Below, in pieces: positions 11,342 to 26,400 of a DNA stretch of 64,000 nt. This DNA comes from Doryteuthis pealeii (Eukaryota > Mollusca > Cephalopoda > Myopsida > Loliginidae), in assembly GCA_023376005.1 (NCBI GenBank), contig CM042148.1:67518501-67582500 (forward strand), read 5' to 3'. Made by a program: the position numbers and the translations under genes. Positions within the stretch are counted from its first letter, which is position 1; every line of letters begins with the position of its first letter. The notes beneath the pieces were generated by a model, which was given only the letters and a program-made list of their open reading frames with translations, searched no databases and was not told where the DNA came from.

Positions 11342-14300
11342 GTGAGTTTTGATATTATTTTCAGAGATGCCCATTAAAATTCTTTTGTTTTCTCTGGTTA
11401 TAATCTATTGATTCTGATTATTTTTCTAAAACTAGAAATCATGTCAAAATAATTTTCATTTTATTTCTCTAATTTTTTTTTTATAGGCAAATCTATTGAG
11501 TCCAGGAGATAAAATTTTGGAAATAGACAGATACTCTTTGGAAAATGTTGACTATGGCAAAGTAAGTAAAAGTTTACATCCTTTTTTCAATAATGATATA
11601 TAATTTGCTATTTAATATATACTGAAAAACTTGTGCATTATTAAAAAATAAAATAAAATAAAATAATGCATATACCCAAATTTTAAATTAATAAATCAAG
11701 AAAATCTTTTTCCTCTTATTTGATATTTTTCAAGAAATCTTTTGAAACTATAAAACAAGCAACATTTCTATTTAATTACACTATAAATATCTATTAAGTG
11801 AATGAATATTAGTGTTATATTGAGTTGATAAAGTTTTGTTGAGTTTTATCATGAGATGATACTTTGAATATTGAGTATGTAGATCTGGTCAATGCCAGGG
11901 GTCCAGTGGCTTCAGCCCTGGATCTTTACAAGTTAATAGAATCGATCCCAGGGGGCTATCCCCCCAGGCAATACCTGCCCCCTTGACTTAAAGGGGCAGG
12001 GCTGTGTTTATTGCCCAGCGCCTGAGGCGCCCCCTGAGGGGGGGGGATGCCGAAGGGATCGACACAATTTTTGTTCTTTCCCACCCATGAGCTTCGGCTT
12101 GTGGGTGGGCCCACATTAAAACGAGGCCTTGTGCCCAGCCCATACAAGTGGGGTATGAGGCAAATACCTGATACTTTGAATATTGACTTTTATTTTGGTT
12201 TATGGAAAAATGGAAAGAAATAACATTTTTGGCATATTACACATTTTTATTTTAAAATTCAACTGAAATGCCTAAAAAGATGTGAACTTGGAGAAGATAC
12301 TATGGATGATTGAAAATGTTAGAAATGCCTGTGAAGTTTCATGGCAATTTCATACTGAATGATTCTATGTACTGTTAGGTACAAAACTTGAGGTTGATGG
12401 CAATCAACTCAAAACATTACTTGCTGATAATCAGTTATAATACCACATGGTAAATATACCCCAAACATTTTCAAATCAAGCACTGACAAATAATTTTCTC
12501 CAGCTTGGTTTTCTCTGGTTATAATCTATTAAACTAATAAGTTTATCATGTCAAAAAAAAAAAAAGTCTGGACTATATTTCATAGCAAATTTGCTATTTA
12601 AATGAAAACGTCAAAATCTTTTTTAAATTCTCTTATTTTTTTACTTACTAACCAAACAAACATTTTGACCAACCCAATAAATTATCTTTTGTTGGCATCA
12701 TTTTCGATGATGAAACTTATTGGTTTTCTTTTACTTGTTTTAGGCAATGGAAATCTTAAAGAGAACACAAGGAAAGGTAAAATTAAAAGTTCAGAAGCCA
12801 CGATTATACCAGAAAAATGAAGTTTCTGTAAATCTTGGTAACATTGGAGGTGAGTTTTAAAACCTATTATAAGAAAACTTTTCACTTTATTCATTGAGCT
12901 CAAAGTAAATAAACATTCCTCTGAAATTATGAAATTATTGGCTCAATTAGACTTGTACTGTCTTATTAACCCTAATGCACACACACACACACACAAAAGG
13001 TTTACATTTAAATTTGATGCCAGGATGCTAACAACATATCCTTTAACTGATGCAAATAAATGTTTTGGGCTGAACTTACACAAAGGTGTCAAAATTATGG
13101 TGACCCAGAAAAACAGAACCCAAATTATTTATTTATCTTCCCATTAAACCTAACCTTAACCCAACCCCAACCCAACCTAAGCCTAAGCCTAACCTTAACC
13201 CTAAATCCCCTAGTTAAAATTAAGTTTTATTACAAAATTTGTGGTTCTGTTTTTTTGGGGTCAGGTATACAGAGTGACCAGAAAAACAGAACCCAAATTA
13301 TTTATTCATTTTTCCATTAAACTAACCCTAACCTAATCCTAACCCCAACCCTAACCCTAGACCCATAGTTAAAATTAAGTTTTATTATAAATTTGTGGTT
13401 TCTGTTTTTTCTGGATCACCCTAATTTTGACACCTTTGTGCAAGTTCAGCTATGTGTTTGTATGTTGTATAGCCGTATATACTGAATATCAGGTATATAA
13501 TTGAGAGAGGAGACTGGTGATAGAGAGAGACAAAGTTGAGACTTACTTGTTCTTCATTTCTTCCTTACTACCTCTAGTCGCCATGTTACCTCTTCTACTT
13601 CTTCTTCAGCTGTCATCTTGTCATCCAGCTGTCTTCTTACTAGTTTTAGTCATGCAATTAATCAACTCACAAGACTTTTATTTTCTTGATCAAGATTATT
13701 TAACCCATCCTTATTCGCCATGCGGGTGAGAACCAGCCTCGCAGTAGCAGGTCTATTCTGCGTCAATCTGAGGTTGAAACTAAATCACGTGACTCGCAAT
13801 ATTCCCGCCTCTGGCGTCAGGGAGCTATAACCGTCCTGGTAGTTTTCCATTCTCTGATCTGTAAACCCCTTAGAATTCTCGCTACAGGGTCCATCAACAA
13901 TTTATGCTACCACATAATATGTAACATGTAGAGTAAACTTATTCTAACATTTCCCATAAGTGTTCAATGAGATTGAGATTTAGAAAAATTTAGTGGCCAG
14001 AACAATAATAAAGTATTCTACATGTTCCTGAATCATTCCATACATTTTGTACAGTGTGATAGAGGACATTGTCCTTCTGAAAGATGCCATTGTATAAGGT
14101 TGTTGCCATAAAGAGGTGTATCTAGTCTTTACTAATGTTGAAATAGGTGATACATGACAAAATATCTTCCCCATGAAAAATAATACCCAAAATAATGCTT
14201 AAATCATCATACTGTCCCACCAGATTGTTTTCATACAATGCATCTCCAGGTTAACATACCATGTATTGAGTTGTCTACTTTATTCAGAAAAATGAAACTC

Positions 14301-16281
14301 ATTGGACCAAGTGATCTTTTATAGATACAATGGTGCCGTTATAGTATGTGGCTATTGCGCCTACCTTTTTGATTCTTGTATATATGTGGCCTACCTTTTT
14401 TGATTCTGTTATAGTATGTGGCCTACCTTTTTTGATTCTGTTATAGTATGTGGGCTACCTTTTTTGATTCTGTTATAGTATGTGGCCTACCTTTTTTGAT
14501 TCTGTTATAGTATGTGGCCTACTTTTTTGATTCTGTTATAGTATGTGGCCTACCTTTTTTCTGTTATAGTATGTGGCCTACCTTTTGATTCGGTTATAGT
14601 TTTGTGCCTACTTTTTGATTCGGTTATAGTTTGTGGCCTACTTTTGATTCGGTTATAGTTTGTGGCCTACCTTTTTGATTCGTTATAGTATGTGGCCTAC
14701 CTTTTTGATTCGGTTATAGTATGTCCTATTTTTTGATTCTGTTTATAGTATGTGGCCTACTTTTTTGATTCTGTTATAGTATGTGGCCTACCTTTTTTTA
14801 TTCTGTTATAGTATGTGGCCTACTTTTTTTATTCTGTATAAGTATGTGGCCTACCTTTTTTTATTCTGTTATAGTATGTGGCCTACCTTTTTTGATTCTG
14901 TTTAGTATGTGGCCTACCTTTTTGATTCTGTTTATAGTTATAGTTTGTGGCCTACCTTTTTGATTCGGTTATAGTTTGTGGATTACCTTTTGATTCTGTT
15001 ATAGTATGTGGCCTACCTTTTTGATTCGGTTATAGTTTGTGGCCTACCTTTTTGATTCTGTTATAGTATGTGGCCTACCTTTTTGATTCGGTTATAGTTT
15101 GTGGCTACCTTTTTGACCTTTTTGATTCGGTTATAGTTTGTGGCCTACCTTTTTGATTCGGTTATAGTATGTGGCCTACTCGGTTTGAAAGTGTCCTTCC
15201 TCAGTAAGACTATATTTATAGATATAAGTAGTAGGCAATTTATTGAAACTAATTATTTTTCACATATATTCAATTTCAAGAAATGTAATTCAGTCATAAG
15301 CTGTATATAGTAATTAAGAAAAATTTAAAAAAGAATTTATCCATAATGTACATGAATCCGAGATCTATTTAATTCTAAAATATTCTAAAATTGGGTTTGG
15401 GTTTGGAGTTATTATTATAATATACTTTTTATGGTAGGCCACATACTATAAGAGAGACATTATTTCATAGGCCACATTCAAAAGATAGGTCACACACTAT
15501 AATGGTACCAATTCAACATTTACTTCTGACTCATGTGCCTATTAACTCTTAACATCCTGTTGAGAATTTTCTAAGTCCAGAGCCCAATTCCTATAAGGAT
15601 TTATCAAAAATGACTAAAAATGGCATTTTCCTCTAAAGTTACCTGTTATTTTTCTTAAATCAAAGACTTCTAAATGTTCAATATCACATTTAAACAAAGG
15701 CTATCATTTGGGGTAGATTAGGAAAATGAATGTGACTTCCGGCCGGGTGGAATGAGAGTTAAAGATGCTTACAGTGGTGGACATTGGTTATCATAGATAT
15801 TCTGACTTGGTTTCAGCAACAACAATCAATGTACCATGTATTGTAATAGATTTCTTCCTTCACCTTAAAGCTGTTTGCAATTTGTGACACTGTAGGTCTT
15901 ATATTGGCTTGGACCTTGTGGAAAAGCCTCTAATCAATTTTTACATCAGTAAGTTTTGGTCATCCAATGTTTGGTCATTGATTTTTTTTTCCTCCCCTCT
16001 TTTGGGTCATTGCTGATACTCACTAAAAACTAAGCACACCCACAAGATGTTCTGTTTCAGAAATGCATTGACCTAGTTTTCTGGTCATAATAGTTAAGCA
16101 TTTATCAAAATCACTCAAATCTTTCTTCTTACTCATAAAATGTGACATTCAATAGATCAAAATGAAGGCCACGTTACTTGCTTATATGATGCTTCTAAGC
16201 CTGTGACATATTCATTTTTATGATAGTAGCTCTCAATCTTGCCATTTAATACTAGTCATAATGTTTTAGCTCATCAGTGTG

Positions 16282-16321
<40 letters not shown>

Positions 16322-16642
16322 ATATACCAAGCGTGTTGGTAGATCCTTGCGGAAAGAAAAAACCCGGCAGAGAGTTTGATTGTAAAAATATACTACCAAA
16401 CATCAACCAGGAAGAAAAAATTTTTGAAAAAAAGAAAAGACCAAGATATTCGTACCAACAAAAAATAATCTATTGGTATAGTATTTGGCCAAAAGAAAAA
16501 ACAATTTATATGTATATATATGTATATAAGATATATATATATTCATATAACCGCTAGGAGAAGCTAATTTGTAGTCAGATTTTAGCCCTGAAGAGCTTTA
16601 TGCGAAACTAATAGTAGGTTCGTCTGACTCAGTAGATATCCT

Positions 16643-16673
<31 letters not shown>

Positions 16674-17344
16674 GTATATATAGTACAATGAAATAACAAA
16701 TAAAAGTTTTTGCTTTTATTTATTTATTTCGGAACGGTATTACAACCAGCGGTTTCTTGCTGAAAGCATTCATCAGGTAAAACAAAACGGTTCCTTTGAA
16801 AATGACAGAAATGGTGTAAATGGTCAAATGTGTGCGTTTTTTAAAACTGTATTCTCGTGTTTGCGGAATGTTTTTTGCTTGTACGTGTGCATATTTTTGT
16901 TTGTGCGTATGTGTATGATGTCACATATATATATATATATATGTGTGTGAAGAAAAGGAAGTGAATCCGACGGTATGTAGTATATTAAGAAAGAAGGAAA
17001 AAACACAGGTTTAAATGAGTTAGGTCGTGAGTTTATTGGCCGACGCTGCAGTGTTTCGATCTATTAATTAGATCATCTTCAGGGCATTTGTTGGTATATG
17101 GAAGGTAATAAGAAATTTTTTATCACAGAATAACGAGAAAAGCAAGTGGTAGTCCTTGTTATTTAGTCTGTTTAAAATTTGAGGTTTGAAAAAAGGAGAC
17201 GGTTTGAAATATGACGTCAAATATTCTCTTTTACGCTGTGAGTATGGGACTGTGTAAGTGTGTGTATCAAAAAGAAAGCATTGTGCATTTTTTAGGTGTG
17301 TATAAATCTATTGCGATAAACGACAGCGAGACAAACCTCAAGGT

Positions 17345-17422
<78 letters not shown>

Positions 17423-17794
17423 TTGTTTCTTTATAGTATCATTGAAGCATTGTGTGTGTGTGTAATATAAAGATTTTGAAGGCAATTTACAATGCAATAT
17501 GTGTTGAATTTATTTAACTTTTGTTTTGTTTTTTTCAAAACTAAATATTTTCGGAAGTAAAATTCCATCTTCAGAGTTATTGAAAGTTGAAATTATTGAA
17601 AGTACTAGGTGATTTTTTTATAGTACTTATCCCACGGCGATATTGTAATCTTCTGTTGTTTAAGATGTTGATGAACGCCGTATATTTGAAAATTTATTTT
17701 TTACGTGATGTTAAATCGGCTTGGCTGTTCCTGCGCGTGGTAAATGTTAAATAAATTCAACACATATTGCATTGTAAATTGCCTTCAAAATCTT

Positions 17795-17837
<43 letters not shown>

Positions 17838-18677
17838 TATGCAAATTTCTGTGCATGTTTCAACACATATGCAAATCTTAAATGGCTTGGTCATGGGATA
17901 TCAAGTTTACATAATGATTTTAAAAAGCAAGTTTTTATGAATATATAAGAAAGCACCTAAAAACAAATAGTTTTGTGATGAATACACACACACACAAATA
18001 TATAGTAACAGTCTTAATTTTCATACAGCATCACTTAAGTTCTATTTGGAAGTATTCCTATACAAATGTCTGAAACTGGAATCAGTGTTTTTTGCGGGGG
18101 ATTTTTTGTTTTTACATGATTGCAAATTCATCTTGAGAAAATAAATTATCTCAATAAAGTGTGGGTACTATGGCTAGTATATTTATAAGAGAGAGAGGGA
18201 TATAACTTGATATAATCACCTAATTGTTGTATCTTTTATATTTTTTATTTTTTATTTCATTTTATATTTTTTTTAAGTGAGTTTTTGTTTATTCCAAATT
18301 ATGCAAATTTTATATTCAGAACTTTTATTCTTGATAACATAATTTATATATTTATATTTTTATATGGCTTTAAGCCGACAATTTTTGGAGGATATGTGCT
18401 TAATTGAAGTCGTACCTAATTTTGAAAATTAATTAGTTGATAATTAAAGAATTTTAGGCGGGCATATATGTTCAAATGTAAGGCTAAAAGAATCGAGAAA
18501 ATGTCATTTCTTCGATTCGTTTAGCCTTACATTTGAACATATATGCCCGCCTAAAATTCTTTAATTATTAACTAATTAATTTTCAAAATTAGGTACGACT
18601 TCAATTAAGCACATATCCTCCAAAAATTGTTGGCTTAAAGCCATATAAAAATAAACACATCTGTTTGTTTACTTAAC

Positions 18678-18731
<54 letters not shown>

Positions 18732-21700
18732 ATTTATTCTCAAGAAATAAATTTCTGAATATAAATATAAAATTTGCATAATTTGGAATAAACAAATATA
18801 TTAAAATATATATATATATATATGAAAGAGTAACTAGGAAATATTTGTTTGAAAAATATTCATGTATTTGAAATTTATAAAATTTAATGGTTCTGAGAAA
18901 AATTTCAGAGGATAATGTTTGTTGCCTTTGACATTGTTTTTGTTGCATTGAATGAAATAAGATATCACTTCACTTCATATTTTATTTATATAGAAAAGAA
19001 AATGGAATTTTAAAATGGTTTTAAAAAGGAATAAAATTTGAATTCTTGCATTCTATATTTTTTTTAATGCATTGAAAGATACACATGTATCTTTAAAAAA
19101 AATATTTAGTCTTAAATTTATATAATAAATTGATGATAAATAACCAAGACTTATTATAAAATTTCAAGTCTAATATCTAGTTTAAACTTGAAAATGTTTA
19201 TTTTTTTCCAAAAGGAATATTTGTTTTAACAATGTTTCTGAGTCTGTAAATATTATTCATATTCTAATTATTTTATCCTAATTCATGTCATGTATCAAAA
19301 TAGAATCTTTCCTTACCCAAAATCTGATTATATGCTCTCTTTTTTCATGTTACCTTTACATCTTTTATTTTAGGTGATTCTACCACTGACGCCATCTCCA
19401 CTGCTCAAAACGTATCAGGTCCAAGTTTTGATCCTTTAACTTGTCCCATTGTTCCTGGGACTGAAACATATCTTGAAATTGATAAAGGTCGATCTGGACT
19501 TGGCTTAAGTATTGTTGGTGGTGCTGATACATTATTGGTAAATATATTTTACTGCTTTTTTAATGATATTAAATTTGTTCTCATAAAACAAAACAAAGTA
19601 TTTATTCCTAACTTAAAAACATTACTTTTATGTATTGTTTCAAATCAAATCACGGTGCAAATTTTTTAATATTTTACATCTCTTTTTATGGGATTTTGCT
19701 TTGGAGCCAATAGAAAACATTTTTTTTAAATTTGATTAGAAAAACAGTTTGAAGAATTACTTTAAGAAATGAAAATCTCATGTACTGATTACTTTGTACA
19801 GTAGGGTTTTAAAAACTATTCAACCTTATTCTTATCTGAGAATTTTAAACAGATGTTGATGAAAGTTTATTTTCTATTTTAGTGGAAAAAATCTATTTAT
19901 CATTTAAAAACTATTATTTGAGGTATTGGAATTTAATAAGCTGTTTGATTGATAAGATTAAAGTGTTTTAAAATATTTCTGTGACATTATTATGAATATT
20001 TTTTAAATTTTATACTATGATAAAAATAAAGAGTTCTTTAATGGAAATTTTTTGATTTTTGTACAGTTTAAAATTCTTTATTTACTAAATACTAGATTTT
20101 AAAAAAATGTATATCTATATACACTTATTCATTATAGGGGTCAATTATCATTCATGAAGTATATGCTGATGGTGCAGCTCATCGAGATCGCAGACTTATG
20201 GCTGGAGACCAGATTCTTGTGGTACGAATGTTTTTTATAGTTTGTTTGTTTTTTTTTTTGGGGGGTATTTTTATATATAGTTATAATGTTTTTTTTTTAT
20301 ATATAGTTATAATGTTGTTTTTTTATATATATATAGTTATGTTTTATTTTGGTTGTTTTTTTATATATAGTTATAATTTTTTTTTATATAATATAATTTC
20401 TACAAAAGAAATAAACAATTTCTGAAAGTCTTTTTTCTTTTTTTCTTTTAAATTCATTTAAGATATTGATTCTCATAATACACATTTTGAGAAAGACTTG
20501 AAAATTTCAGAGGTGAATTTGACTTGGAAGATAAGCTTTATCTTCCAAGTCAAATTCGCCTCTGAAATTTTCAAGCCATTCACAAGATTATTTCCAACTG
20601 AACCATTTTCATAGGAAAACATTTGCATCCATTATGTTTATCAATCTTGTTTTATTTTTCTTTGTTTGCTTTTATACTTAATTGTACACAAATACTTTTT
20701 AAAAATGTAATATTAAACATATTTAGAAGTCTTTGATTTAAGAGAAATAACAGGTAACTTTAAATGAAAAGGCCATTTTTAGCTATTTGTTGATAAATCC
20801 TTATAGGAATGGGGCTCTGGACTTCTCAAATTTCTTAAGAGTTAAACTTGAATTGATATAAGATAATTCATATTTTTTTAAAAGAAATCATCTCATATCC
20901 CTAATTGCTTAGCTTTAAAAATCCTTTTCTAATTTGTTACATATTGATAATGGTACAACAAAAATATTTAATGTGATTAATTTTTCTATATTTTTTAATG
21001 TTTATAAAATTAGATTATGTAATAAGAAAAACTTGATCTTATTTAGAGAAAATATTTGTTCTTGTTAAGGGGTTTTATTAATGCTTTATTTTCTTCTACA
21101 GGTAAATGATGAAAACTTAAAAGACGCTACACATGAAAGAGCCATCCAAATTCTTCGGCAGACTCCAACTATTGTGAAAATGGTTGTGTACAGAGATGAT
21201 CAGTTAACAAAAGAAGAGGATATTTATGATATCTTTACTGTGGAATTGGCTAAAAAGCCTGGTAAAGGACTTGGACTAAGTATTGTTGGAAAACGAAATG
21301 ATGTTGGAGTTTATATATCTGACATTGTAAGTGAATTTTCAAACAATAGAAGTACTGTTTTCTAAATGTACAAATACAATGATGATGATTTTTTGCAGCT
21401 AATTTTGATAAAACCAAATAATGAATAATTCTAACATTAGTAAATATGAGCTCATCGTGTCTGTAAAACTGTTAAATAACAAATAACACCATTTTATAGG
21501 CAATAACAATAATTCAGACCACCTGGGTATATGTACTTCTTGGTAGCAAAACAAACACCAGCTGGTTGGGGTTTAAAAGTTATAATTCCCTCATGCACTG
21601 GCTTCTATAGCTTTTTTTATGTATATTATATCATCTTGTTATTTCAGAAAAATATTTAAGTCCTAATTCATCATTTATTATTTTGTTTAGTTTACAATTT

Positions 21701-23437
21701 TACAACTATTTGAAATTTATGGTTTTTAGGATTGTGAATTATGATTTCAATTTATTTATTTATTTATTTTATTTATTTATTTATTTTTTTTTTTGCTAAC
21801 CATTGTTCCTGACTTTGATATTTCTTGAGCCCATTTGAAGCAGTGAAACATTAACTATCTAAGAAAATAGTTTCATACAGTTTAGATTATATTTTAGCAT
21901 TTCAAAACAAGCTAGTACTTGTTTCCTTCCACTCTTTACAAAGCACTAGTTAGACTTATAGTTTTCCACTCTGTAAGCATTGAGCTTGCTTCCATCTTTA
22001 AATATTTTTTATTCTTGAAATGTTGCCACTCTGTTACTGAAAGCTTTACTTTCAAAGTGTTGTTACCAAGTATTCCAACAAATGCAAATTATGACATATG
22101 GTCAGTTTTTAGTGTAAGAGAATCCTTATCTATTTGATATGGTCTCCCTAAGATGAGATTTTATGAAATTCTTGGCTCTCTCAGCCATTGCCATCAGGAT
22201 GTGTCTTAGGGAAGGTGCTGTCTGGAGACATTGATTTCTGGTTACCAGGTTTCAGTTAATTACCAATTTCCAGCCCATTTGACTATGTTAATACTTTTAA
22301 CTTTTGTAGCTTCTCTTTGAAAAGCTCTCTAAAACAAAAGTTTATCATAATAGAATTTTTTGTCTGCATTAGTATAATAGTTTGTTTATACAAATGATAT
22401 CCTTTGTACATTTATGCTTAATCATATTTTTTTTTCAATTGGTTCCACTGAATAAAACAATGAGCTGTATTAATAACAATTAACTTGATAGTTGAATATA
22501 CATTTTTCAGAATTTTTTAGATGAGGCTTGATAATTAGTATTATTTGGACTATTGTCCTCATCTTCATTGTTATCTGTACGTTTCGGCCAATGTGCCCTA
22601 ATCGACCGAAATGTACAGATAATAATGAAGATGAGGACAATAGTCCGAATAATCCAAATAATACTAAATATGAGTTTATTATGAGTTATGTTATGTTGGG
22701 TGTGCTAATAAAAATGAGTGGTTTTCATTAAAGCCTTAATCAGTAATATTGACAGCAAACTAAAAGACCAAAATAATTTGTATAATTTATTTGACTTAGT
22801 TGCATAATATTAAACTATGCAGTAGATTATTCAAATAGTAATGTCCTTAAATGTTCCCACAAGCAATTAACAGTAGTTATTCAGTTTTATTGAGTGTGAT
22901 GATATTTTTCATATGAGATTTGAGATTTGGTTATAAGTCACATGTTCAGATTTATATTTAACCTAGATTCAAAATAGTATGACTTTTTTTTTTTTTTTTT
23001 TTTTAAATTATTAATTTATTTATTTTATTTATTTATTTATGTCTACCAAATCCAAGAAATTTCTACTAGCAAACATCTTATTTAGTAATGTTTGACTATT
23101 TATATTTTCTCGTGAGTGGTAAAATTTATTTTCTCCTGAAGCTTATTCTTTTTAGTTTAATAGTTTTAATTTAATTAAGATTTTAAAGTTTTTACTCAGT
23201 TTTTATTTGTGTTCATTTTTTTTTTTTTTTTTTTTTTCTAAATAATATTTGATCCAAGTAATGCTAATATTTCAGGTTCGAGGTGGTGTTTCAGAAGCAG
23301 ATGGTCGACTCATGCAAGGTGACCAGATATTGGCTGTGAATGATGAAGATATGAGAAGAGCAACTCAAGACCATGCAGCGGCAGTTTTAAAGGTTTGTTT
23401 TGTAATTATTCAATTCTTAGAACTTAGCAAGTAACCA

Positions 23438-23490
<53 letters not shown>

Positions 23491-26400
23491 AAACTCCTCC
23501 GCACAAGCAGGATGCAACACATGGTCAATTTACTTAAACGAAGTTTAAGAGTTTTGAATTTAGAGTTTTCCTTCTCCTAGACTGGTTACCTAGCCATGAT
23601 TAAAGAGCCCAGTTTGCCCTGCTATTTTACCCATAGCTGGAGGGAGAATTAGATTCATACCTTTCCCAAGGGTATTTCCTACATCTCAAACCATTAGACC
23701 CCACACCTCCAAGTAATCAGCATATGCTGCCATTATTATGAGTCAAGGATTTGTTTTCATAAAAGTTTATATATTTCATTTTAATAAATAATTTAGATAA
23801 TGATGTCCTAAGGTGGTTAACTCTTAACGTTCTATACCACCTCATTCCACCCGTCCAGAAGTCACATTCATTTTCCTAATCTACCCCAAATGATAGCCTT
23901 TGTTTAAATGTAATATTAAACATATTGAGAAGTCTTTAATTTAAGGGTAACTTTTAATGAAAAGATCATTTTTAGCCATTTTTTAAATAAATGGTTATAG
24001 GAATTGGGCTCTGAACTTAGAAAATTCTCAACAGGATGTTAAGAGTTAAGAAATATGACTGAAAAATGAAAGTCAAATTGTTGAAATTAATTTGTATGAT
24101 GATATGTTTCATGTGTGGTTACTTAAACAACCAGTAAAAAAAATGTATTTAGATACAAAAAATGGATTATTAACCAGTAATAATATTCAACCTAAACAAG
24201 CTCACCAAAAAGAATACCTGCCTCTTATCAAGAATACTTCTCCAACATCCAAGTAAAAGGGTCAGTTTAGCTCGGTAGAGCATCCGGCTTGGAATCACAA
24301 GATTCCTGGTTTGATACCAGCCCTCGCCAACTCAGCGTATGAGTAGCACAGGGATTTGTGCGGTAAAGTAAGGAGCTGATGGTAGGTGCTGTGCTCCACC
24401 TCAGATGTCAAAACAATCTCCTTGGTCTAGCACTAGTGAAAAGGGGATAGACCCCCCTCACTGTCTTACTGATACCGACTTTAGCCCATCTCGACAACTT
24501 TACTTTTGCTTACTTGCACATTTACACAGTTCCAAAGAAAAGCAAAAGAAGTGTATGTGGAGTAATTCTTAAGAAAATTATCAAGAAATTCCTTCCAAAA
24601 TAAACTGCCATGTTCACTGCTAAAACCTGTGAAATAGATCTGGCACTCAACATTGTCTTGACAAGCAACTTTAAAAGATTCATCATCCACTTAGATTCCT
24701 AATCTGTTCTACTATCTATTAAAAATAGAAGAATAGATAACCCTCTAATTATCGAACTTTTAAATTCAACTTCATCAGCCATATTAAAAAGGTGATATTC
24801 TGCTGGATTCCAAGCCAGTTAGGAATCCAGAGAAATGATAAAGCTGACTCAATAACTAAATTTATACCCGATAAAAACTCCAAAATACCATACACGGACC
24901 TAAAACCTCAAATCATACTAAAACAGGAACCTCCAACAAAATCTAAAAGGACACAGTAAAAACATATCCATGCATCCCAGTGTTTTTCTTTTTTCTTCAC
25001 TCACCATTTCAAGCTAACTGTAAATACATTTCAATAGTTTCTTAGAAATGAATTACACAGGATAGGTTACAAGGTAGGAGTTAGACGACTTTAGATGTTT
25101 CCCCAGATCATAAATAAAAACCCTACAATCTATTAAGAAATTTTAGTTGGGACACATAAATTTTCATGGGGACTCATTCAAATCAAATATGTGTGTCTCA
25201 GGACGCACTAAATGAAAAAGCTATCAGCATCACTGTTATAGTCATTCACTTTCCGTTTCTATTTTGTTTTAATATTAATTTGGCTAAAAGCAAAGATATT
25301 CTTTAGTATTGCAAAATGAAAGCAGATTTTAAACAGTTATGTTTAGATTTTTGTGTATTTTTAAAAAAAAAATTTTTTATTATGCCGGCCTTAGCTAAAT
25401 CAAATGATTTTTCATTTCTATCATTTGAACAAAGAAACTGAATGACTACAATATTTTCTTCGATAATAATAATAATCTACAGTTATATTTCATAGTAGTA
25501 TTAATGAATCACAGAAATGACAGTAAATATTGTTTTCTCTTTTCAGACGCTCATGGGGAAAGTAGTGTTGACAATTGGTCGATTAAAAGCTAGTTCTCGA
25601 TCATCATCACATCACAATTCCAGTTCGGGAGGCCTTCGCAAATCAGAGTCTCATACTAGTGGCAAGTCCAAGGGGAAGCATAGTAGAGGTTAGTATTAAT
25701 TTACTATAATAAATGGTTTACCTGTGTTCTCAAAGAAACATCTTTTGTATTATATGTGATTTGGTTCATTTATTCATTAATTTACAGATTGCAAATTTGA
25801 GTAGATTTTGACCTTTCTTATGTAAAATTTTCTCATTTCTATGTAAACAATCTCTATCATTAATTTGATTATATAGTTTAAAATATAGACAGAATCAGCT
25901 TCTTTGGATGAAGATCTGCCTTTAATATTGTTAGTAGTTTATTCTACTTTTATATTTGTTGTGAGGTTTTAGGGGGTCAAATAAGAACAAAACGACGGGT
26001 AACAAATGTAGAAAAATGTATTAACAGAAAGTAGACAAATACAATAGAGAGATGTGGAAATTACGTCCGACGAACAGAGTTATTGGCATACTCGCATTGG
26101 CTTACTGCTAAGCCATAATTATCCCTGTTACTTATAGTAACCTGTCGGCGCATTCCATTAGTCTTATAGGGTGTATCACCTATAACAATATTCTATCTAG
26201 TTTATGTAGATATGGTCAACATACCTAACTCTGGTTTCGACCAGAGGTCCAGTGGCATTGGTCCTGGACCTTACAAGCTAACATTGTTGATCCTAGGGAG
26301 CCATCCCCCCAGGCAACACCTGCCCCCTTGATTTAAAGGGACAGGGTTGGGTTTATTGCCCAGTGCCTGAGGCGCCCCCTTTAAGGGGGAATGCCGACAG

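Larger units (their letters stand above)
1..17137. repeat. Giant imperfect palindrome containing three MPDZ exons
   Basis: The first 20 bases are the exact reverse complement of 17118-17137. Matching continues inward through every landmark: the hammerhead-bearing element, the 31-bp array (1935-2862 with 14329-15180), a foldback element, the GC-rich SINE, three exons and an LTR. The centre is near 7612. The arms differ by frequent 1-2 base indels, mostly in homopolymers, and by a segment at 8421-10332 found only on the right. The left arm reaches base 1, so its outer end is not seen. It is either a real inverted duplication or a fold-back assembly join. Confidence 0.95.
16320..17137. mobile_element. 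Hammerhead-bearing repeat element, right arm
   Basis: From the (TA)n at 16283 to the palindrome edge at 17137. It holds one + and two - strand hammerhead motifs, TA tracts (16644-16666, 16923-16942) and a frame with [10 protein letters not shown] and [11 protein letters not shown] that I do not recognise. It is probably remnants of Penelope-like or similar retroelements in opposite orientations. Mirrored at 1-820. Confidence 0.5.

Noticed and set aside
13517..13729. Leu-rich 70-residue frame that looks like a membrane segment
   Set aside because: It is the reverse strand of a leader/LTR-like repeat; the inverted arm does not keep it open.
17208..17222. CRE-like TGACGTCA as a promoter element
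   Set aside because: Single site with no gene start nearby; expected by chance at this scale.
22528..22731. 67-residue frame with an acidic Asn-rich stretch
   Set aside because: Translation of a SINE-tail foldback; similar frames appear at every copy of that repeat.
24259..24335. Possible tRNA gene
   Set aside because: A and B boxes are present but the acceptor stem does not pair and a SINE body follows; the same unit recurs inverted at 46513-46764.
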